Positions 15,651 to 25,144 of a DNA stretch of 41,902 nucleotides are shown piece after piece (position 1 is the stretch's first letter; every line of letters begins with the position of its first letter). The position numbers and the translations under genes were made by a program. The notes beneath the pieces were generated by a model, which was not told the DNA's origin, made no database searches, and saw nothing but the letters and a program-made list of their open reading frames with translations. This stretch comes from Anaerolinea thermolimosa (GTDB taxonomy: Bacteria; Chloroflexota; Anaerolineae; Anaerolineales; Anaerolineaceae): positions 257,046 through 298,947 of the forward strand of contig NZ_DF967966.1 in NCBI RefSeq assembly GCF_001050195.2. The letters run 5' to 3'.

Positions 15651-18479
15651 ATGGAAAAACAGGTGGTACCTGCATCCAGGGATTCATCGGGCGAAGTGAG
15701 CATCACCTGGCACGCCATGAGCGCCAATGAGGTCATCCGTACCCTGAGTACTCACCTCGGAGAAGGTCTGACCTCAGAAGAGGCGGCGCGCCGGTTCGAA
15801 CAATACGGCCCCAACCAGCTGGCCGAAAAACCCCGCCCATCTTTCTTTCAGCTTGTCCTCTCCCAGCTGAATAATTTTGTGGTCATTCTGCTCATCGTGG
15901 CCGCGGTGGTATCGGCCCTCCTCGGCGAATGGGTCGAGGCGGCGGCCATCCTGGCCATCGTCGTTCTGAATGCTATTCTGGGTGTGGTGCAGGAAAGCCA
16001 GGCCGAAGAAGCCCTGGTGGCATTGAAGAAAATGGCTGCTCCCGAAGCCCAGGTGCTCCGTGATGGACGGCGAGTGACCCTGCCTGCCTGGCAACTTGTC
16101 CCGGGTGACATCGTTTTCCTTGAAGCGGGTAATTACGTGCCCGCCGATGTGCGTTTGCTGGAGGCCGTCAACCTCAGGGTGGAAGAAGCCGCCCTTACAG
16201 GTGAATCGGTACCGGTGAGCAAGGTGGCTGTGGATCACATCGCCGCCGATGCCGCGCTGGGAGACCGGAAGAATACTGCCTTTATGGGCACGCTGGTTTC
16301 GTATGGACGCGGTAAAGGGGTGGTGGTGGCCACCGGCATGCGCACCCAGCTTGGCCTGATCGCCGGCATGCTGCAGAGTGTGGAAGAAGAAGAAACTCCC
16401 CTTCAGAAACGCCTCGACCAGCTCGGTAAAACCCTTGGCTGGGGGGCGCTTGCAGTGTGCGGGCTGGTTTTTGTGGTGGGGATTGCCCGCGAACTGCTGG
16501 ACGGGCAGTTCAACCTTTCTGCGCTGGTAGAAATGTTCATGATCGCCGTCAGCCTGGCCATCGCCGCCGTGCCTGAGGGCCTGCCCGCGATCGTTACCAT
16601 CAGCCTGGCGCTTGGCATGCGCGAGATGGTGCGCCGCCACGCCCTTATTCGCCGTCTGGCCTCGGTTGAAACCCTCGGTTCCGCCACCGTCATCTGCTCC
16701 GATAAAACCGGCACCCTCACCCAGAACGCCATGACCGTTACCCGTCTGTGGGTTGACGGGGTTACGCTGGAGGTTACCGGAAGCGGCTACAACACCAGCG
16801 GAGAATTCCTCCGTGATGGCCAGAAGGTTGACCTGCACGAATACCCGGCTGCCACCACGGCTCTGTGGGTGGGCACCCTGAACAATGACGCCCAGCTCGA
16901 ACCCCTGGAAGGTGAGAACGGTTCTGGCAGTGTGCGCATCATCGGCGATCCTACTGAAGGCTCCATTCTGGTTGCCGCCGCCAAGGCGGGCATTTTCCAG
17001 GGTGAACTTGGCGCCCATTATCCACGCTCGCAAGAAATCCCCTTCGACTCGGCCCGGAAACGCATGGTTACCGTGCATCACATCGAAGAGGTCATTCCTG
17101 AAGACAGTTCTCCCATTTACAATGGCCACGTCCGCCAGTGGTATGCGGTGGTCGTCAAAGGCGCCCCGGATGTCGTTCTGGAGCTGTGCAGTCATTACCA
17201 GGACCTGCAGGATCATCCGCAACCACTCACTGCGGAGAAGCGCCAGCAAATCCTTGCCGCCAATGACGCCATGACTCGTGATGCCCTGCGCGTGCTGGGG
17301 CTGGCCTACCGGCTGGTGCCCGTTTTGCCTGAAGAAATCCAGAGCGAAACCCTCGAAAAAGACCTGATCTTCGTCGGGCTGGTCGGCATGATCGACCCCG
17401 CCCGCGCCGAAGTGCGCCCGGCTCTCGAGAAAGCGCGCAAAGCTGGCATCCGTACCATCATGATCACCGGAGATTACCCCAACACCGCACGTGCCATCGG
17501 CGAGAGCATTGGCCTGCTCAAGCCCGGGCGCCAGGTGCTGACCGGCCCTCAGATCGTCGAGATGGACGACGCCACCCTCATCCGCGAAATCGAACGTACC
17601 GATGTCTTTGCGCGCGTTTCGCCTGAACACAAAATGCGCATTGTGGATGCCCTGCGCGCCAACCACGAAGTGGTTGCCATGACCGGCGACGGCGTCAACG
17701 ATGCTCCGGCTATCAAACGCGCGGATATTGGCGTGGCCATGGGCATCACCGGCACCGATGTGGCCAAAGAAACCGCCGATATGGTGCTCACGGATGATAA
17801 CTACGCCAGCATCGTGGCCGCCATCGAGCAGGGGCGCATCATCTACAGCAACATCCGTAAGTTCGTCTACTACCTGCTTTCCTGCAACCTGGCTGAAATT
17901 GCCACCATTTTCCTTTCCACGGTGGTGATTGGTAAATCGGCTCTCACCGCCTTGCAGCTTCTCTGGCTCAACCTGGTTACCGACGGCGCGCCTGCCCTGG
18001 CCCTTGGCACCGAAAAGGGCGACCCTGACATTATGGAACAACCCCCGCGCCCTCCCCAGGAACCGATTATCAACCGCAATATGCAGATCGGCATTGGCTT
18101 TCAGACGCTTGCCATTACCGCGGTCACCCTGCTGGCTTTCTGGATTGGCTCTACCGATCCACAGCACCATCTCTATGCTCAAACGATGGCCTTTGTGACC
18201 CTGAGCGTTTCCGAACTTCTGCGTGCCTACACTGCCCGTTCTGAGTACTATCCGTTGTTAAAAATTGGCCTGTTCAGCAACCGCTGGATGAACCTGGCCG
18301 TGCTTTCTTCCCTGGTGTTGATTCTGGCGGTGGTCTACCTTCCCTTCCTCCAGGATGTCTTTGGCACCGAAGCCCTTGGGTGGCCTCAGTGGGCCGATAT
18401 TCTCCCCCTGGTTGTGGTGCCCTCGGTGGTGGCCGAGCTGACCAAGGTGTTCTTCCTGCGCCGCATGCGCCGCGGGTAA
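15651..18479 (+). CDS. P2-type cation-transporting ATPase (Ca2+-ATPase-like)
   Basis: A 942-aa membrane pump that couples ATP hydrolysis to cation transport. The order is: N-terminal cation-ATPase domain ([21 protein letters not shown]), TM1-2, actuator domain with LTGES, TM3-4 with the ion-site motif [11 protein letters not shown], phosphorylation site DKTGTLTQN with Asp351, nucleotide-binding domain ([11 protein letters not shown]), hinge motifs [10 protein letters not shown] and [22 protein letters not shown], and six C-terminal helices ([32 protein letters not shown]). PEGL in TM4 and the NLVTDG segment fit Ca2+/Mn2+-type P2A pumps more than heavy-metal pumps. The exact ion is inferred. 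GAGGAG precedes the ATG. It has its own terminator. Confidence 0.95.
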   Translation: MEKQVVPASRDSSGEVSITWHAMSANEVIRTLSTHLGEGLTSEEAARRFEQYGPNQLAEKPRPSFFQLVLSQLNNFVVILLIVAAVVSALLGEWVEAAAILAIVVLNAILGVVQESQAEEALVALKKMAAPEAQVLRDGRRVTLPAWQLVPGDIVFLEAGNYVPADVRLLEAVNLRVEEAALTGESVPVSKVAVDHIAADAALGDRKNTAFMGTLVSYGRGKGVVVATGMRTQLGLIAGMLQSVEEEETPLQKRLDQLGKTLGWGALAVCGLVFVVGIARELLDGQFNLSALVEMFMIAVSLAIAAVPEGLPAIVTISLALGMREMVRRHALIRRLASVETLGSATVICSDKTGTLTQNAMTVTRLWVDGVTLEVTGSGYNTSGEFLRDGQKVDLHEYPAATTALWVGTLNNDAQLEPLEGENGSGSVRIIGDPTEGSILVAAAKAGIFQGELGAHYPRSQEIPFDSARKRMVTVHHIEEVIPEDSSPIYNGHVRQWYAVVVKGAPDVVLELCSHYQDLQDHPQPLTAEKRQQILAANDAMTRDALRVLGLAYRLVPVLPEEIQSETLEKDLIFVGLVGMIDPARAEVRPALEKARKAGIRTIMITGDYPNTARAIGESIGLLKPGRQVLTGPQIVEMDDATLIREIERTDVFARVSPEHKMRIVDALRANHEVVAMTGDGVNDAPAIKRADIGVAMGITGTDVAKETADMVLTDDNYASIVAAIEQGRIIYSNIRKFVYYLLSCNLAEIATIFLSTVVIGKSALTALQLLWLNLVTDGAPALALGTEKGDPDIMEQPPRPPQEPIINRNMQIGIGFQTLAITAVTLLAFWIGSTDPQHHLYAQTMAFVTLSVSELLRAYTARSEYYPLLKIGLFSNRWMNLAVLSSLVLILAVVYLPFLQDVFGTEALGWPQWADILPLVVVPSVVAELTKVFFLRRMRRG

Positions 18480-18502
18480 ACCACACAAAACCTTCGAGCC
18501 AC

Positions 18503-18543
18503 AGCGGGCTGGCTTATCTATCAAGAGCCAGCCCGCTTTTCTT
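18503..18543 (+). terminator. Terminator of the cation ATPase gene
   Basis: A perfect 12-bp stem, AGCGGGCTGGCT/AGCCAGCCCGCT, with an 11-nt loop and TTTTCTTT following on the plus strand, about 25 nt after the stop. It could also serve the convergent lipoprotein gene. Confidence 0.85.
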
Positions 18544-18571
18544 TATCAGGGAAATATTTGAACGCTTATTC

Positions 18572-19189
18572 TCACTGCGAAGAACCGCCCGTCTCAAGCA
18601 TTTGCTGGCATTCTTTCGTATCCAGTGAATGGACGGGAAGATTCTCTGGAGTGGGCAGGTCTGATGGCCCTGGCTGGGGTGAGGTCACCGAGATTCCTGC
18701 GCGGGTACAGGTTACTTTGCCTTCAAGAGACTTTGCCTCTTGAATGGTTGCCAGCTTCTTCTCAAAATCCACTCTGGCCAGGAACCGAAGTGTGCTTTCG
18801 ATGCGGCAATCCGCATCTTTATAATCGAGATTACCGGTCATCGGAATGTCCACAGAATAATAATGGATCATTTTTCCTGGCTCTGCGATTGGCACACCCT
18901 CCATCACGGAGGAACCCTCCATGTGCATGGTATGGCCATCTCCAATGGGACCATCTACCTGCACACGTGCGGCAAATTCAACTGTGGTACAACCATGAAC
19001 CACTCCGCTAAACTGTAATCCCTCCGGGATGGGTACATCCCAGGTAAAACCATATCCTTTTCCCTGCCACTGCGACTCCGTGTTTTCCCGGGTTTCTGTG
19101 GTCTGAGCAGGCGGCTGAGAACCACACCCCACCAGGAGAGTCAAAAAGGCAAAAATCGCCCCACACCACAGAAAAACTTTTTGGGCCAT
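18572..19189 (-). CDS. Unrecognised lipoprotein
   Basis: A 205-aa protein with a clear lipoprotein signal: a hydrophobic stretch ending in the lipobox LLVGC, so Cys22 is the likely lipid-modified residue, then a Gln/Thr/Glu-rich linker. The mature part has no motif I know. It contains alternating hydrophobic strands (GVVHGCTTVEFAARVQVDGP, MIHYYSVDIPMTGNLDY), suggesting a beta-rich fold, and four further Cys residues that could pair outside the cytoplasm. GGGAGGGA precedes the ATG. It stands alone, behind its own promoter, between the ATPase gene and the sugar-uptake operon, so context gives no function. Confidence 0.75.
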   Translation of the reverse strand: MAQKVFLWCGAIFAFLTLLVGCGSQPPAQTTETRENTESQWQGKGYGFTWDVPIPEGLQFSGVVHGCTTVEFAARVQVDGPIGDGHTMHMEGSSVMEGVPIAEPGKMIHYYSVDIPMTGNLDYKDADCRIESTLRFLARVDFEKKLATIQEAKSLEGKVTCTRAGISVTSPQPGPSDLPTPENLPVHSLDTKECQQMLETGGSSQ

Positions 19190-19232
19190 TGGTCCCTCCC
19201 ATCGCCGTCTTCATTCGGGTGAAGGCTTTTTC

Positions 19233-19260
19233 ATTATAACTCTCGGGGTATGGGAATCAA
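19233..19260 (-). promoter_or_regulatory. Promoter of the unrecognised lipoprotein gene
   Basis: Minus strand -35 TTGATT (19260-19255), a 16-bp spacer and -10 TATAAT (19238-19233). Confidence 0.55.
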
Positions 19261-19306
19261 TCATCGTGTTCATCGAAACGGGTACTTACCCTCTTCTGCA
19301 TACAAA

Positions 19307-19334
19307 GGGGAGGTGCCTCCAGAGGCACCTCCCC
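19307..19334 (-). terminator. Hairpin terminator after the GH127 operon
   Basis: A nearly perfect palindrome with 13-bp arms, GGGGAGGTGCCTC/GAGGCACCTCCCC, and a 2-nt centre, 25 nt after the GH127 stop. Only a short TTT follows on the minus strand, so termination may be partial. Confidence 0.65.
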
Positions 19335-19359
19335 TGCGCTTTTCTCGCCAGGTTGCCGA

Positions 19360-21258
19360 TCAGGCGCGTAACCAGACGCGCATTTCACCCGGTTCGCGGT
19401 TATCCCAGGTGCAGTATGGCACCGCGGTGAGGGTGATCTCTTTTTCGCCGGGCGCCTCAGGACGGTAGAGCACCTCGCCCCAGCCTTCGGCTTCGATGGC
19501 CCGCCCCGGCCCGTGGATGACCGCTACCCCACCCAGCAGATCAGGGCGATATTCAACGGTGCAGGCCTTCAAGAAGCCTTCTGGGTCGATCGAAATCCGG
19601 TCGAGAGGGGTGGTGGGGTTATCCACACTCTCCAGGCAGTACACCACCGGCCCACGCTGAATGGCTACCCGCCCTTCGAGCTGACGCACAGCCGGGTTCG
19701 ACCATATCAGTTGCACGGGCATATCCATCTCGTAAACCACGGTGTCTCCGCTCTGCCACTCACGCCGAACAGCCAGGTAGCCATCCGGGCCGGGCTGAAC
19801 CTGCAAAGCCTTTCCATTCACGCTCAGGCGGTAGCCGGGGCACCACTCTGGCACGCGCAGATGCAGGGTGAAGGTTGCCGGGCGCTCCAGTTCCATCTGA
19901 AGGGTGACCTTTCCATCCCAGGGGTACTGCGTTTCTTCCCGCAGGGTAAGGGCGGTGCCCGCTACTTCCAGGCTGGCGTGGTTGCTCGCGAAGAGATGCA
20001 CCCACACATCCTCGGCGCCGGTGGAGTAGAAGTATCCCCCGACGCTGGCGAGCAACCGGGCGACGTTCGGCGGGCAGCACGGGCAGTAGAACCATTCTTC
20101 ATGATGGCGACTGCCATTGGTCGAAAGCGGGTTCTCATAGAGGAAGCGATCTCCCGAAAGCGTCACCCCGCTGAGGAAGCCGTTGTAGAGTCCACGTTCC
20201 ATCACATCGGCAAAGCGGCGGTCGCCCTCGAACTGGAGCAGGCGATGATTCCAGAAGATCAGCCCGATGGTGGCACAGGTTTCAGCGTAAGCGGTTTCAT
20301 CGGGCAGGTCATAATCCTCGGTGAATCCCTCGTTATGGCGTGAAGGCCCAATACCGCCGGTGATATACATGCGCCGGTGGATCAGGTTGTCCCACAAGCG
20401 GTCGCACGTCTCACGCAAAGAGGGGTCGTTATTCTCATGTGCCAGGTCGGCCACGGCACTGAAGAGATACATTGCGCGCACTGCATGCCCCACGACCTTA
20501 TCCTGCTGGCGGATGGGCACATGGGCCTGACAATACTCGTAGGTTTTGGCCCAGAACGAAGCCGGGTCTTCTCCCCGTTCACGCGCTTCGATATCGAAGT
20601 AATGGGGCTGCTGTCCGCGTTCATCGACAAAAAACGTGGCCAGCTTGAGATAGCGGGGGTTGCCGGTGGCGTGGTAGAGCCGTACCAGCGCCAGTTCGAT
20701 CTCCGGGTGGCCGCAATAGCCGCGCTTTTTCCCGGGTTCGGGGCCAAAGGTGGCATCGATGTGATCGGCGTAGCGGGCCAGTGCATCGAGTAATTTGCGC
20801 TGGCCGGTGGCCTGCGCATGGGCCACCGCGCCTTCCATGAGGTGCCCCGCGCAGTACATTTCGTGCCAGTCACGCAGGTTCTTCCAGCGCATCTCCGGCT
20901 GGACGACGATAAAGTGGGTGTTCAGGTAGCCGTCGGGCTGCTGGGCGGCGATGACCTTATCGACCACCCCATCCAGTGTCTGGGCCAGTTGCGGGTCGGG
21001 GTGTGTGGCCAGCGAGTAGCTAACCGCTTCGATCCATTTGGCCACATCAGAATCGCCGAAGATTTCCACAATGGGTGAAGGCACTTTTCGGGTGAAGTTG
21101 AGGTCGAAGGCGGCAATTCGCCCCGTCTCCTGCAATTTGCGGTGGATATGCTGCAGGGTGACCCTGCGGTTGGTCTCCTGGCGGGGAGCCCAGAAACCAT
21201 CGGTGAGTTGTACCTGTGTGAAAGGAACAGGCTGAAGGGACCGTTGAACGTTGGGCAT
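19360..21258 (-). CDS. GH127 beta-L-arabinofuranosidase (DUF1680 family)
   Basis: A 632-aa cytosolic enzyme that should release L-arabinofuranose from beta-linked arabino-oligosaccharides. The family's zinc-thiolate catalytic centre can be placed by motif. CPCCPPN supplies the adjacent Cys394/Cys395, the second being the nucleophile by analogy with HypBA1, and AETC supplies Glu326/Cys328. Glu310 in NEGFTEDYD is the expected acid/base. Other family segments are [32 protein letters not shown] and [14 protein letters not shown]. It has no signal peptide. I start at the second ATG, because GGAG is 7 nt before it but only 1 nt before the first ATG at 21264. It is last in an operon with a sugar importer, so it probably processes imported arabinosides. 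Confidence 0.93.
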   Translation of the reverse strand: MPNVQRSLQPVPFTQVQLTDGFWAPRQETNRRVTLQHIHRKLQETGRIAAFDLNFTRKVPSPIVEIFGDSDVAKWIEAVSYSLATHPDPQLAQTLDGVVDKVIAAQQPDGYLNTHFIVVQPEMRWKNLRDWHEMYCAGHLMEGAVAHAQATGQRKLLDALARYADHIDATFGPEPGKKRGYCGHPEIELALVRLYHATGNPRYLKLATFFVDERGQQPHYFDIEARERGEDPASFWAKTYEYCQAHVPIRQQDKVVGHAVRAMYLFSAVADLAHENNDPSLRETCDRLWDNLIHRRMYITGGIGPSRHNEGFTEDYDLPDETAYAETCATIGLIFWNHRLLQFEGDRRFADVMERGLYNGFLSGVTLSGDRFLYENPLSTNGSRHHEEWFYCPCCPPNVARLLASVGGYFYSTGAEDVWVHLFASNHASLEVAGTALTLREETQYPWDGKVTLQMELERPATFTLHLRVPEWCPGYRLSVNGKALQVQPGPDGYLAVRREWQSGDTVVYEMDMPVQLIWSNPAVRQLEGRVAIQRGPVVYCLESVDNPTTPLDRISIDPEGFLKACTVEYRPDLLGGVAVIHGPGRAIEAEGWGEVLYRPEAPGEKEITLTAVPYCTWDNREPGEMRVWLRA

Positions 21259-21300
21259 GGTCATTCTCCGTAGGGTTAAGAGATCGCGATTGGTCTAAGT

Positions 21301-22188
21301 TTACTTCAAACCGGTGAGGGTGATTCCCCCGCTTTCAAAGAAATACCGCTGTGCGGCGAAGAACAGTGCAATGACTGGAATGGTCATCGCGGTTGAGGCG
21401 GCCATCAGCAAATCCCAGCGCGAACGCATGATGCTGCGGAACCCTGCCAGGCCGATGGAAACCGTAAATAAATCGGGCGATTTAATGTACAGCAGCGGCC
21501 CGACAAAATCATTCCAGGTGCCCAGAAATGCCAGAATGGCGATGCTCACCAGTGCCGGTTTTGCCAGCGGCATGAAGATGGTCCAGTAAATCTGGAACTC
21601 ATTACAACCATCGATGCGTGCCGCATCGCTCAACTCTTGAGGGATGGTGCGGAAGAACTGGCGCATCAGGAAGATGTTGAAAGCCCCGCCCCCGAAGAAG
21701 GTGGGCACGGTGAGCGGAAGGTAGGTGTCAATCCAGCCGAGGCGCGTGAACATGATAAAAATGGGCACCATGAGCACGTAATAGGGCATCATCATGGTGG
21801 CCAGCACAATCACAAACCAGAAGTCGCGACCGGGGAAGGTAATGCGCGCAAAGCCATACGCACAGAACGACGACGCCAGCAGCACCGCCAGCATGTTCAC
21901 CCCTACGAGGAAAGCCGTGTTGCGAATATACAGCCCGAAGGGTTTGTATACCAGCGCTTCCACGTAGTTTGACCACATCGGCGGATCGGGGAGAAGCCTG
22001 GGGGGGTACTGGAATACCTGTTGTTCTGCTTTGAGCGAACTGCTGATCATCCAGACAAACGGCATGAGCATGATCACTGCCCCTACCACGAGTACGATCC
22101 AGATGAACACCCGCCAGAGGGTCAGTTTGGGGCGGTTGACTTTTACTGCGCTGGCCTGGCCTGCCAGAGAAGCTTCTACAGTTGCCAT
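21301..22188 (-). CDS. Carbohydrate ABC transporter permease (MalG-like)
   Basis: A 295-aa inner-membrane permease with six helices. The BPD signature region reads [20 protein letters not shown] with downstream [12 protein letters not shown], the EAA loop that docks the ATPase. The end at residue GLK matches the conserved C-terminus of CUT1 MalG/LacG proteins. The start at 22188 (MATVEAS) is set by AAAGGAGG upstream, and the longer frame would overlap the preceding gene. It lies 16 nt after the first permease and 42 nt before the GH127 start. No ATPase gene is in the operon, so a shared MsmK/MalK-type ATPase elsewhere is likely. Confidence 0.93.
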   Translation of the reverse strand: MATVEASLAGQASAVKVNRPKLTLWRVFIWIVLVVGAVIMLMPFVWMISSSLKAEQQVFQYPPRLLPDPPMWSNYVEALVYKPFGLYIRNTAFLVGVNMLAVLLASSFCAYGFARITFPGRDFWFVIVLATMMMPYYVLMVPIFIMFTRLGWIDTYLPLTVPTFFGGGAFNIFLMRQFFRTIPQELSDAARIDGCNEFQIYWTIFMPLAKPALVSIAILAFLGTWNDFVGPLLYIKSPDLFTVSIGLAGFRSIMRSRWDLLMAASTAMTIPVIALFFAAQRYFFESGGITLTGLK

Positions 22189-22204
22189 GCTTTTCCTCCT
22201 TTGC

Positions 22205-23137
22205 TCACTTGGCCTCTTCGTAGTACACGTTGCGGCCAATGTACCGGAAAACAATCAGAGTCAGGACAAGGATGATGAAGAAGAGGAGCCAACCCAGTGT
22301 TGCCGCATACCCCATCTCCAGATTGCGGAAGCCCACCCGGTACAGATAAAGCACATAAAACAGCGTCGAGTTCTGAGGGCCGCCGTCGGTCAGCAGGTAA
22401 CCGGCGGTGAACACCTGGAACGAGCCGATGATTCCCATGATCAGGTTGAAGAACAACACCGGAGACATCAGCGGAATGGTAATGTGAATCATCCTCTGCC
22501 AGCGGCCTGCTCCATCGATCTCGGCGGCTTCGTAATATACTTCTGGAATGCCCTGCAAACCGGCGAGGTAGATCACCATGCCTCCGCCAACCCCCCACAA
22601 CCCCATCAGAATAATGGCCGGGAGGGCAAACCGGGTGTCGATCAGCCAGCTGATCTTGGCGAACCCCAGCGCGCGCAGCACGGCATTAAGCAGGCCATAT
22701 TCGGTGTTGAAAATCCACGCCCAGAGCACGGCATTGGCCACTGCCGGTACAATGCTCGGCATGTAATAAATGGTGCGGAAAGCCCGAATGCCCCGCACCC
22801 GGGTATTCATCAACAGAGCCAGTAAGAAACCAAGCACCAGTCCCAGGGGTACCGAGACGAAGGTGTAAATACTGGTGACTTTTAAAGACTGCAACAGAAG
22901 TTTGTCATTAAAAAGCCGCTGGAAATTCTGCAAGCCGACAAACTTTGGCGGACTGATCAGGTTCCAGTCCGTCATGCTTAACCAGCCCGAAAAAACCGTT
23001 GGCCCCAGGAACCAGAAAAAGAACCCGAGGATGAACGGGGAGATAAAAATATACCCGATCAGCGTTCTTCGAAATTGCAGAGTGTGAAAAGGGTTCTTAA
23101 ACGGGACTTTCCTGGAAATGGTCTGAGCAATATTCAT
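22205..23137 (-). CDS. Carbohydrate ABC transporter permease (MalF/UgpA-like)
   Basis: A 310-aa permease, partner of the downstream MalG-like subunit. It has a short cytoplasmic N-terminus, then TM1 ([20 protein letters not shown]) with the SPF motif typical of CUT1 MalF-type subunits, and the EAA loop [20 protein letters not shown] followed by [11 protein letters not shown]. It sits second in the importer operon, 285 nt after the binding-protein gene, with a large hairpin in that gap that may lower its expression relative to the binding protein. Confidence 0.93.
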   Translation of the reverse strand: MNIAQTISRKVPFKNPFHTLQFRRTLIGYIFISPFILGFFFWFLGPTVFSGWLSMTDWNLISPPKFVGLQNFQRLFNDKLLLQSLKVTSIYTFVSVPLGLVLGFLLALLMNTRVRGIRAFRTIYYMPSIVPAVANAVLWAWIFNTEYGLLNAVLRALGFAKISWLIDTRFALPAIILMGLWGVGGGMVIYLAGLQGIPEVYYEAAEIDGAGRWQRMIHITIPLMSPVLFFNLIMGIIGSFQVFTAGYLLTDGGPQNSTLFYVLYLYRVGFRNLEMGYAATLGWLLFFIILVLTLIVFRYIGRNVYYEEAK

Positions 23138-23297
23138 AATCCCCGGCGCCTCGGAAGCCTCAATGCCTGACAGGCCCTGGCCCTCCTGCGCCTCCTCCTT
23201 TCTACGTTTTTACGGAGAGAACCTCTGCCCCCACCGCAAAAAAGGTGCGATCAACCCATCCGCTGACAGCTTCGCGTCTCCGCTAAAAAACATCCTG

Positions 23298-23361
23298 GCT
23301 GGCACTGGCTTCCGGTTTACCATTAATCATAGCGAAACTCAACCGGTGCGCCAGTGCCAGC
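23298..23361 (-). repeat. Long intercistronic hairpin between sugar-binding protein and permease genes
   Basis: A perfect 12-bp inverted repeat, GCTGGCACTGGC/GCCAGTGCCAGC, encloses a second pair CCGGTT/AACCGG around a loop of about 20 nt. A smaller TGCCTGAT/ATCAGGCA hairpin lies beside it at 23366-23392. There is no strong T-tract on the minus strand. Such hairpins after binding-protein genes often protect the upstream mRNA or cause partial termination, giving excess binding protein. The remaining 285-nt gap holds no gene. Confidence 0.65.
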
Positions 23362-23422
23362 GCTATGCCTGATGATCAGCGATGATCAGGCATGGGCCTC
23401 TGTCTGATCCTGGATGCGAACC

Positions 23423-24865
23423 TTACGACCCCTTCGTGGCTTCTTCTTCGAGGATCTTATTGGCTTCAGCTACTGCCGGTGGCAGGGCTTCTTCGGCGGT
23501 GGCTTCACCAATGCGAATTTTATCCCAGGCGGGCTGCATCACGTCGTTGGTCTTGGGATACCCCGGCGGCATGTAAAGCACCTTGCCGTAGTTGGTCACA
23601 TACTTGGTGACGATCAGCTCATATCCTTCGGGGTGCACCTCGGGGTTGAGCCAGGTTTTCAGGCCTTCGGGGGTCATCAGCGCGGTCTGGCTCGGCAGCC
23701 ACAGGCCGATCTTGCAGAACTGGGTTTGATAATACGGTGTGGAGAGGAAGCGCACCCACTTCCAGGCGGCGTCGGGATGTTTGGAAGCGGCCAGAGCCGA
23801 ATGGAGGTGCGCCTGCATGTTGGTGGCGGGGACTTTCATCTTGGGTAAGACCGCCGTTCCGAGGCGCCCCTTCATTTTGTACATCCACGAAAGCGCCCAT
23901 GAGCCGTCAATGGCGATGGCCAGTTTGCCATTCTCCAGCATCTGCACCGTGCTCATCCCAAGCTGCTGGGTCACCTCATCGGAAGGCGCTACATGCTGCT
24001 TGAGTGAGAGGTCGTACACCCTCTGAATGGCTTCCAGCGCTTCCGGTTTATCCAGGACGAACAATCCCGTGTTGAGGTCGATAAAGTCGCCTCCGTTAGA
24101 GGCCACTGCCGAATGCAATGGAATCCACCAGGTAGGCCAGGAAACCCCCCAGCGTTCCACGTTGTCTTTGTCAAAACCGCTGTCGGCGGGGGTCTTCCCG
24201 TTGCGGTCAACCGTCAGCTTAATGGCGTAGTCGAGGAAAGTATTCCAGTCCCAGGCTTCGTCCGGATCGTTGCTGGGGAAGGGCACGCCGGCTTTTTCCA
24301 GGGTATCGGCGTTGTAATAAATGTGCGGCGCCACCCAGCAGGAGCCAATCCCATACCATTTCCCTTTGTACGTACAGCGCTGTTCTTCCTGCGGCTCGAT
24401 GAAATAATCCTTGGCGCCGATCAGCGGATCAGATTTGACGTAGTTGGTAATATCCAGCAGCAGGCCATCGCGCGCATAGGTGCGGAAAACATCCGAACCG
24501 ATAAAGGCCGTATCGGGCGGGGTACCGGCGGCCACGCTGGCCAGGAATTTTTCGGCATACTGTTCGGGCGTGTGGAGCCAGGTTACCTTGACCTCAGATT
24601 GTTCCTTCTGGAACTGCTCGATGGCTTTCTTCACGCCTTCATCTTCTTCGGGGGCGCCCCAGCCCATGAAGGTAATTTCCACAGCCTGCGCACTGGCCGG
24701 AGCCGCTGTGGGGGCTTCTTCCTTGGGCTGAGAGCCCGCAGAGGCTCCCTGGTTGCTGGCGGCAGGGGTGGCCGTCTTGGGGGCACAGGCCGCCAGGGCC
24801 GCCCCAAGGCCCGTTAAAACAGACGCTTTGAGAAAATTTCGCCGATTGAAGGGCTTTACAGTCAT
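23423..24865 (-). CDS. Sugar ABC transporter substrate-binding lipoprotein
   Basis: A 480-aa extracytoplasmic binding protein of the family 1 type (MalE/UgpB-like). The N-terminus has a twin-arginine motif RRNFLK at residues 8-13 and a lipobox LAAC at Cys27, so it is probably exported folded via Tat and lipid-anchored. A Thr/Ala/Pro linker follows, then the binding-protein fold (VEITFMGWGAP, ASVAAGTPPDTAFIGSD, KLAIAIDGSWALSWM, HPDAAWKWVRFLSTPYYQ). The start at 24865 is supported by AGGAGG. It is first gene of the operon and presumably captures an arabinose-containing oligosaccharide, judged from the GH127 gene downstream. Confidence 0.93.
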   Translation of the reverse strand: MTVKPFNRRNFLKASVLTGLGAALAACAPKTATPAASNQGASAGSQPKEEAPTAAPASAQAVEITFMGWGAPEEDEGVKKAIEQFQKEQSEVKVTWLHTPEQYAEKFLASVAAGTPPDTAFIGSDVFRTYARDGLLLDITNYVKSDPLIGAKDYFIEPQEEQRCTYKGKWYGIGSCWVAPHIYYNADTLEKAGVPFPSNDPDEAWDWNTFLDYAIKLTVDRNGKTPADSGFDKDNVERWGVSWPTWWIPLHSAVASNGGDFIDLNTGLFVLDKPEALEAIQRVYDLSLKQHVAPSDEVTQQLGMSTVQMLENGKLAIAIDGSWALSWMYKMKGRLGTAVLPKMKVPATNMQAHLHSALAASKHPDAAWKWVRFLSTPYYQTQFCKIGLWLPSQTALMTPEGLKTWLNPEVHPEGYELIVTKYVTNYGKVLYMPPGYPKTNDVMQPAWDKIRIGEATAEEALPPAVAEANKILEEEATKGS

Positions 24866-25012
24866 TTTTTCCTCCTGAATATGGATCGAGAACCAGAAAT
24901 GGAAAGACAAAGGGAGAACGAATCAGATGGAACGCTCCGCAGAACACACCTCCTCAATTGGTGGACGAAATGGGATCGCTATGCACGAATCAAAAAACCA
25001 ACGACACTTCAC

Positions 25013-25041
25013 AGTATAATGAAGGGGCGCGGGCCGACCAA
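25013..25041 (-). promoter_or_regulatory. Promoter of the sugar importer/GH127 operon
   Basis: Minus strand -35 TTGGTC (25041-25036), a 17-bp spacer and -10 TATACT (25018-25013), predicting a leader of about 140 nt before the binding-protein gene. I see no convincing operator in the leader. The 24866-25144 gap contains no gene. Confidence 0.55.
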
Positions 25042-25144
25042 GTTTTTTCAGCCAAACATCAGCCCGAAAGCGGACATAAATCGGACTTAACGCACGGCTC
25101 CGGTAGCCGGTTCGGCCAGGAATCAATAGGTGAGGGGCAGCGGT

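Noticed and set aside
15774-18182. 802-codon open frame antisense to the cation ATPase
   Set aside because: It is the exact complement of a complete P-type ATPase with all motifs, has no recognisable domain and no SD, and is a GC codon-bias shadow.
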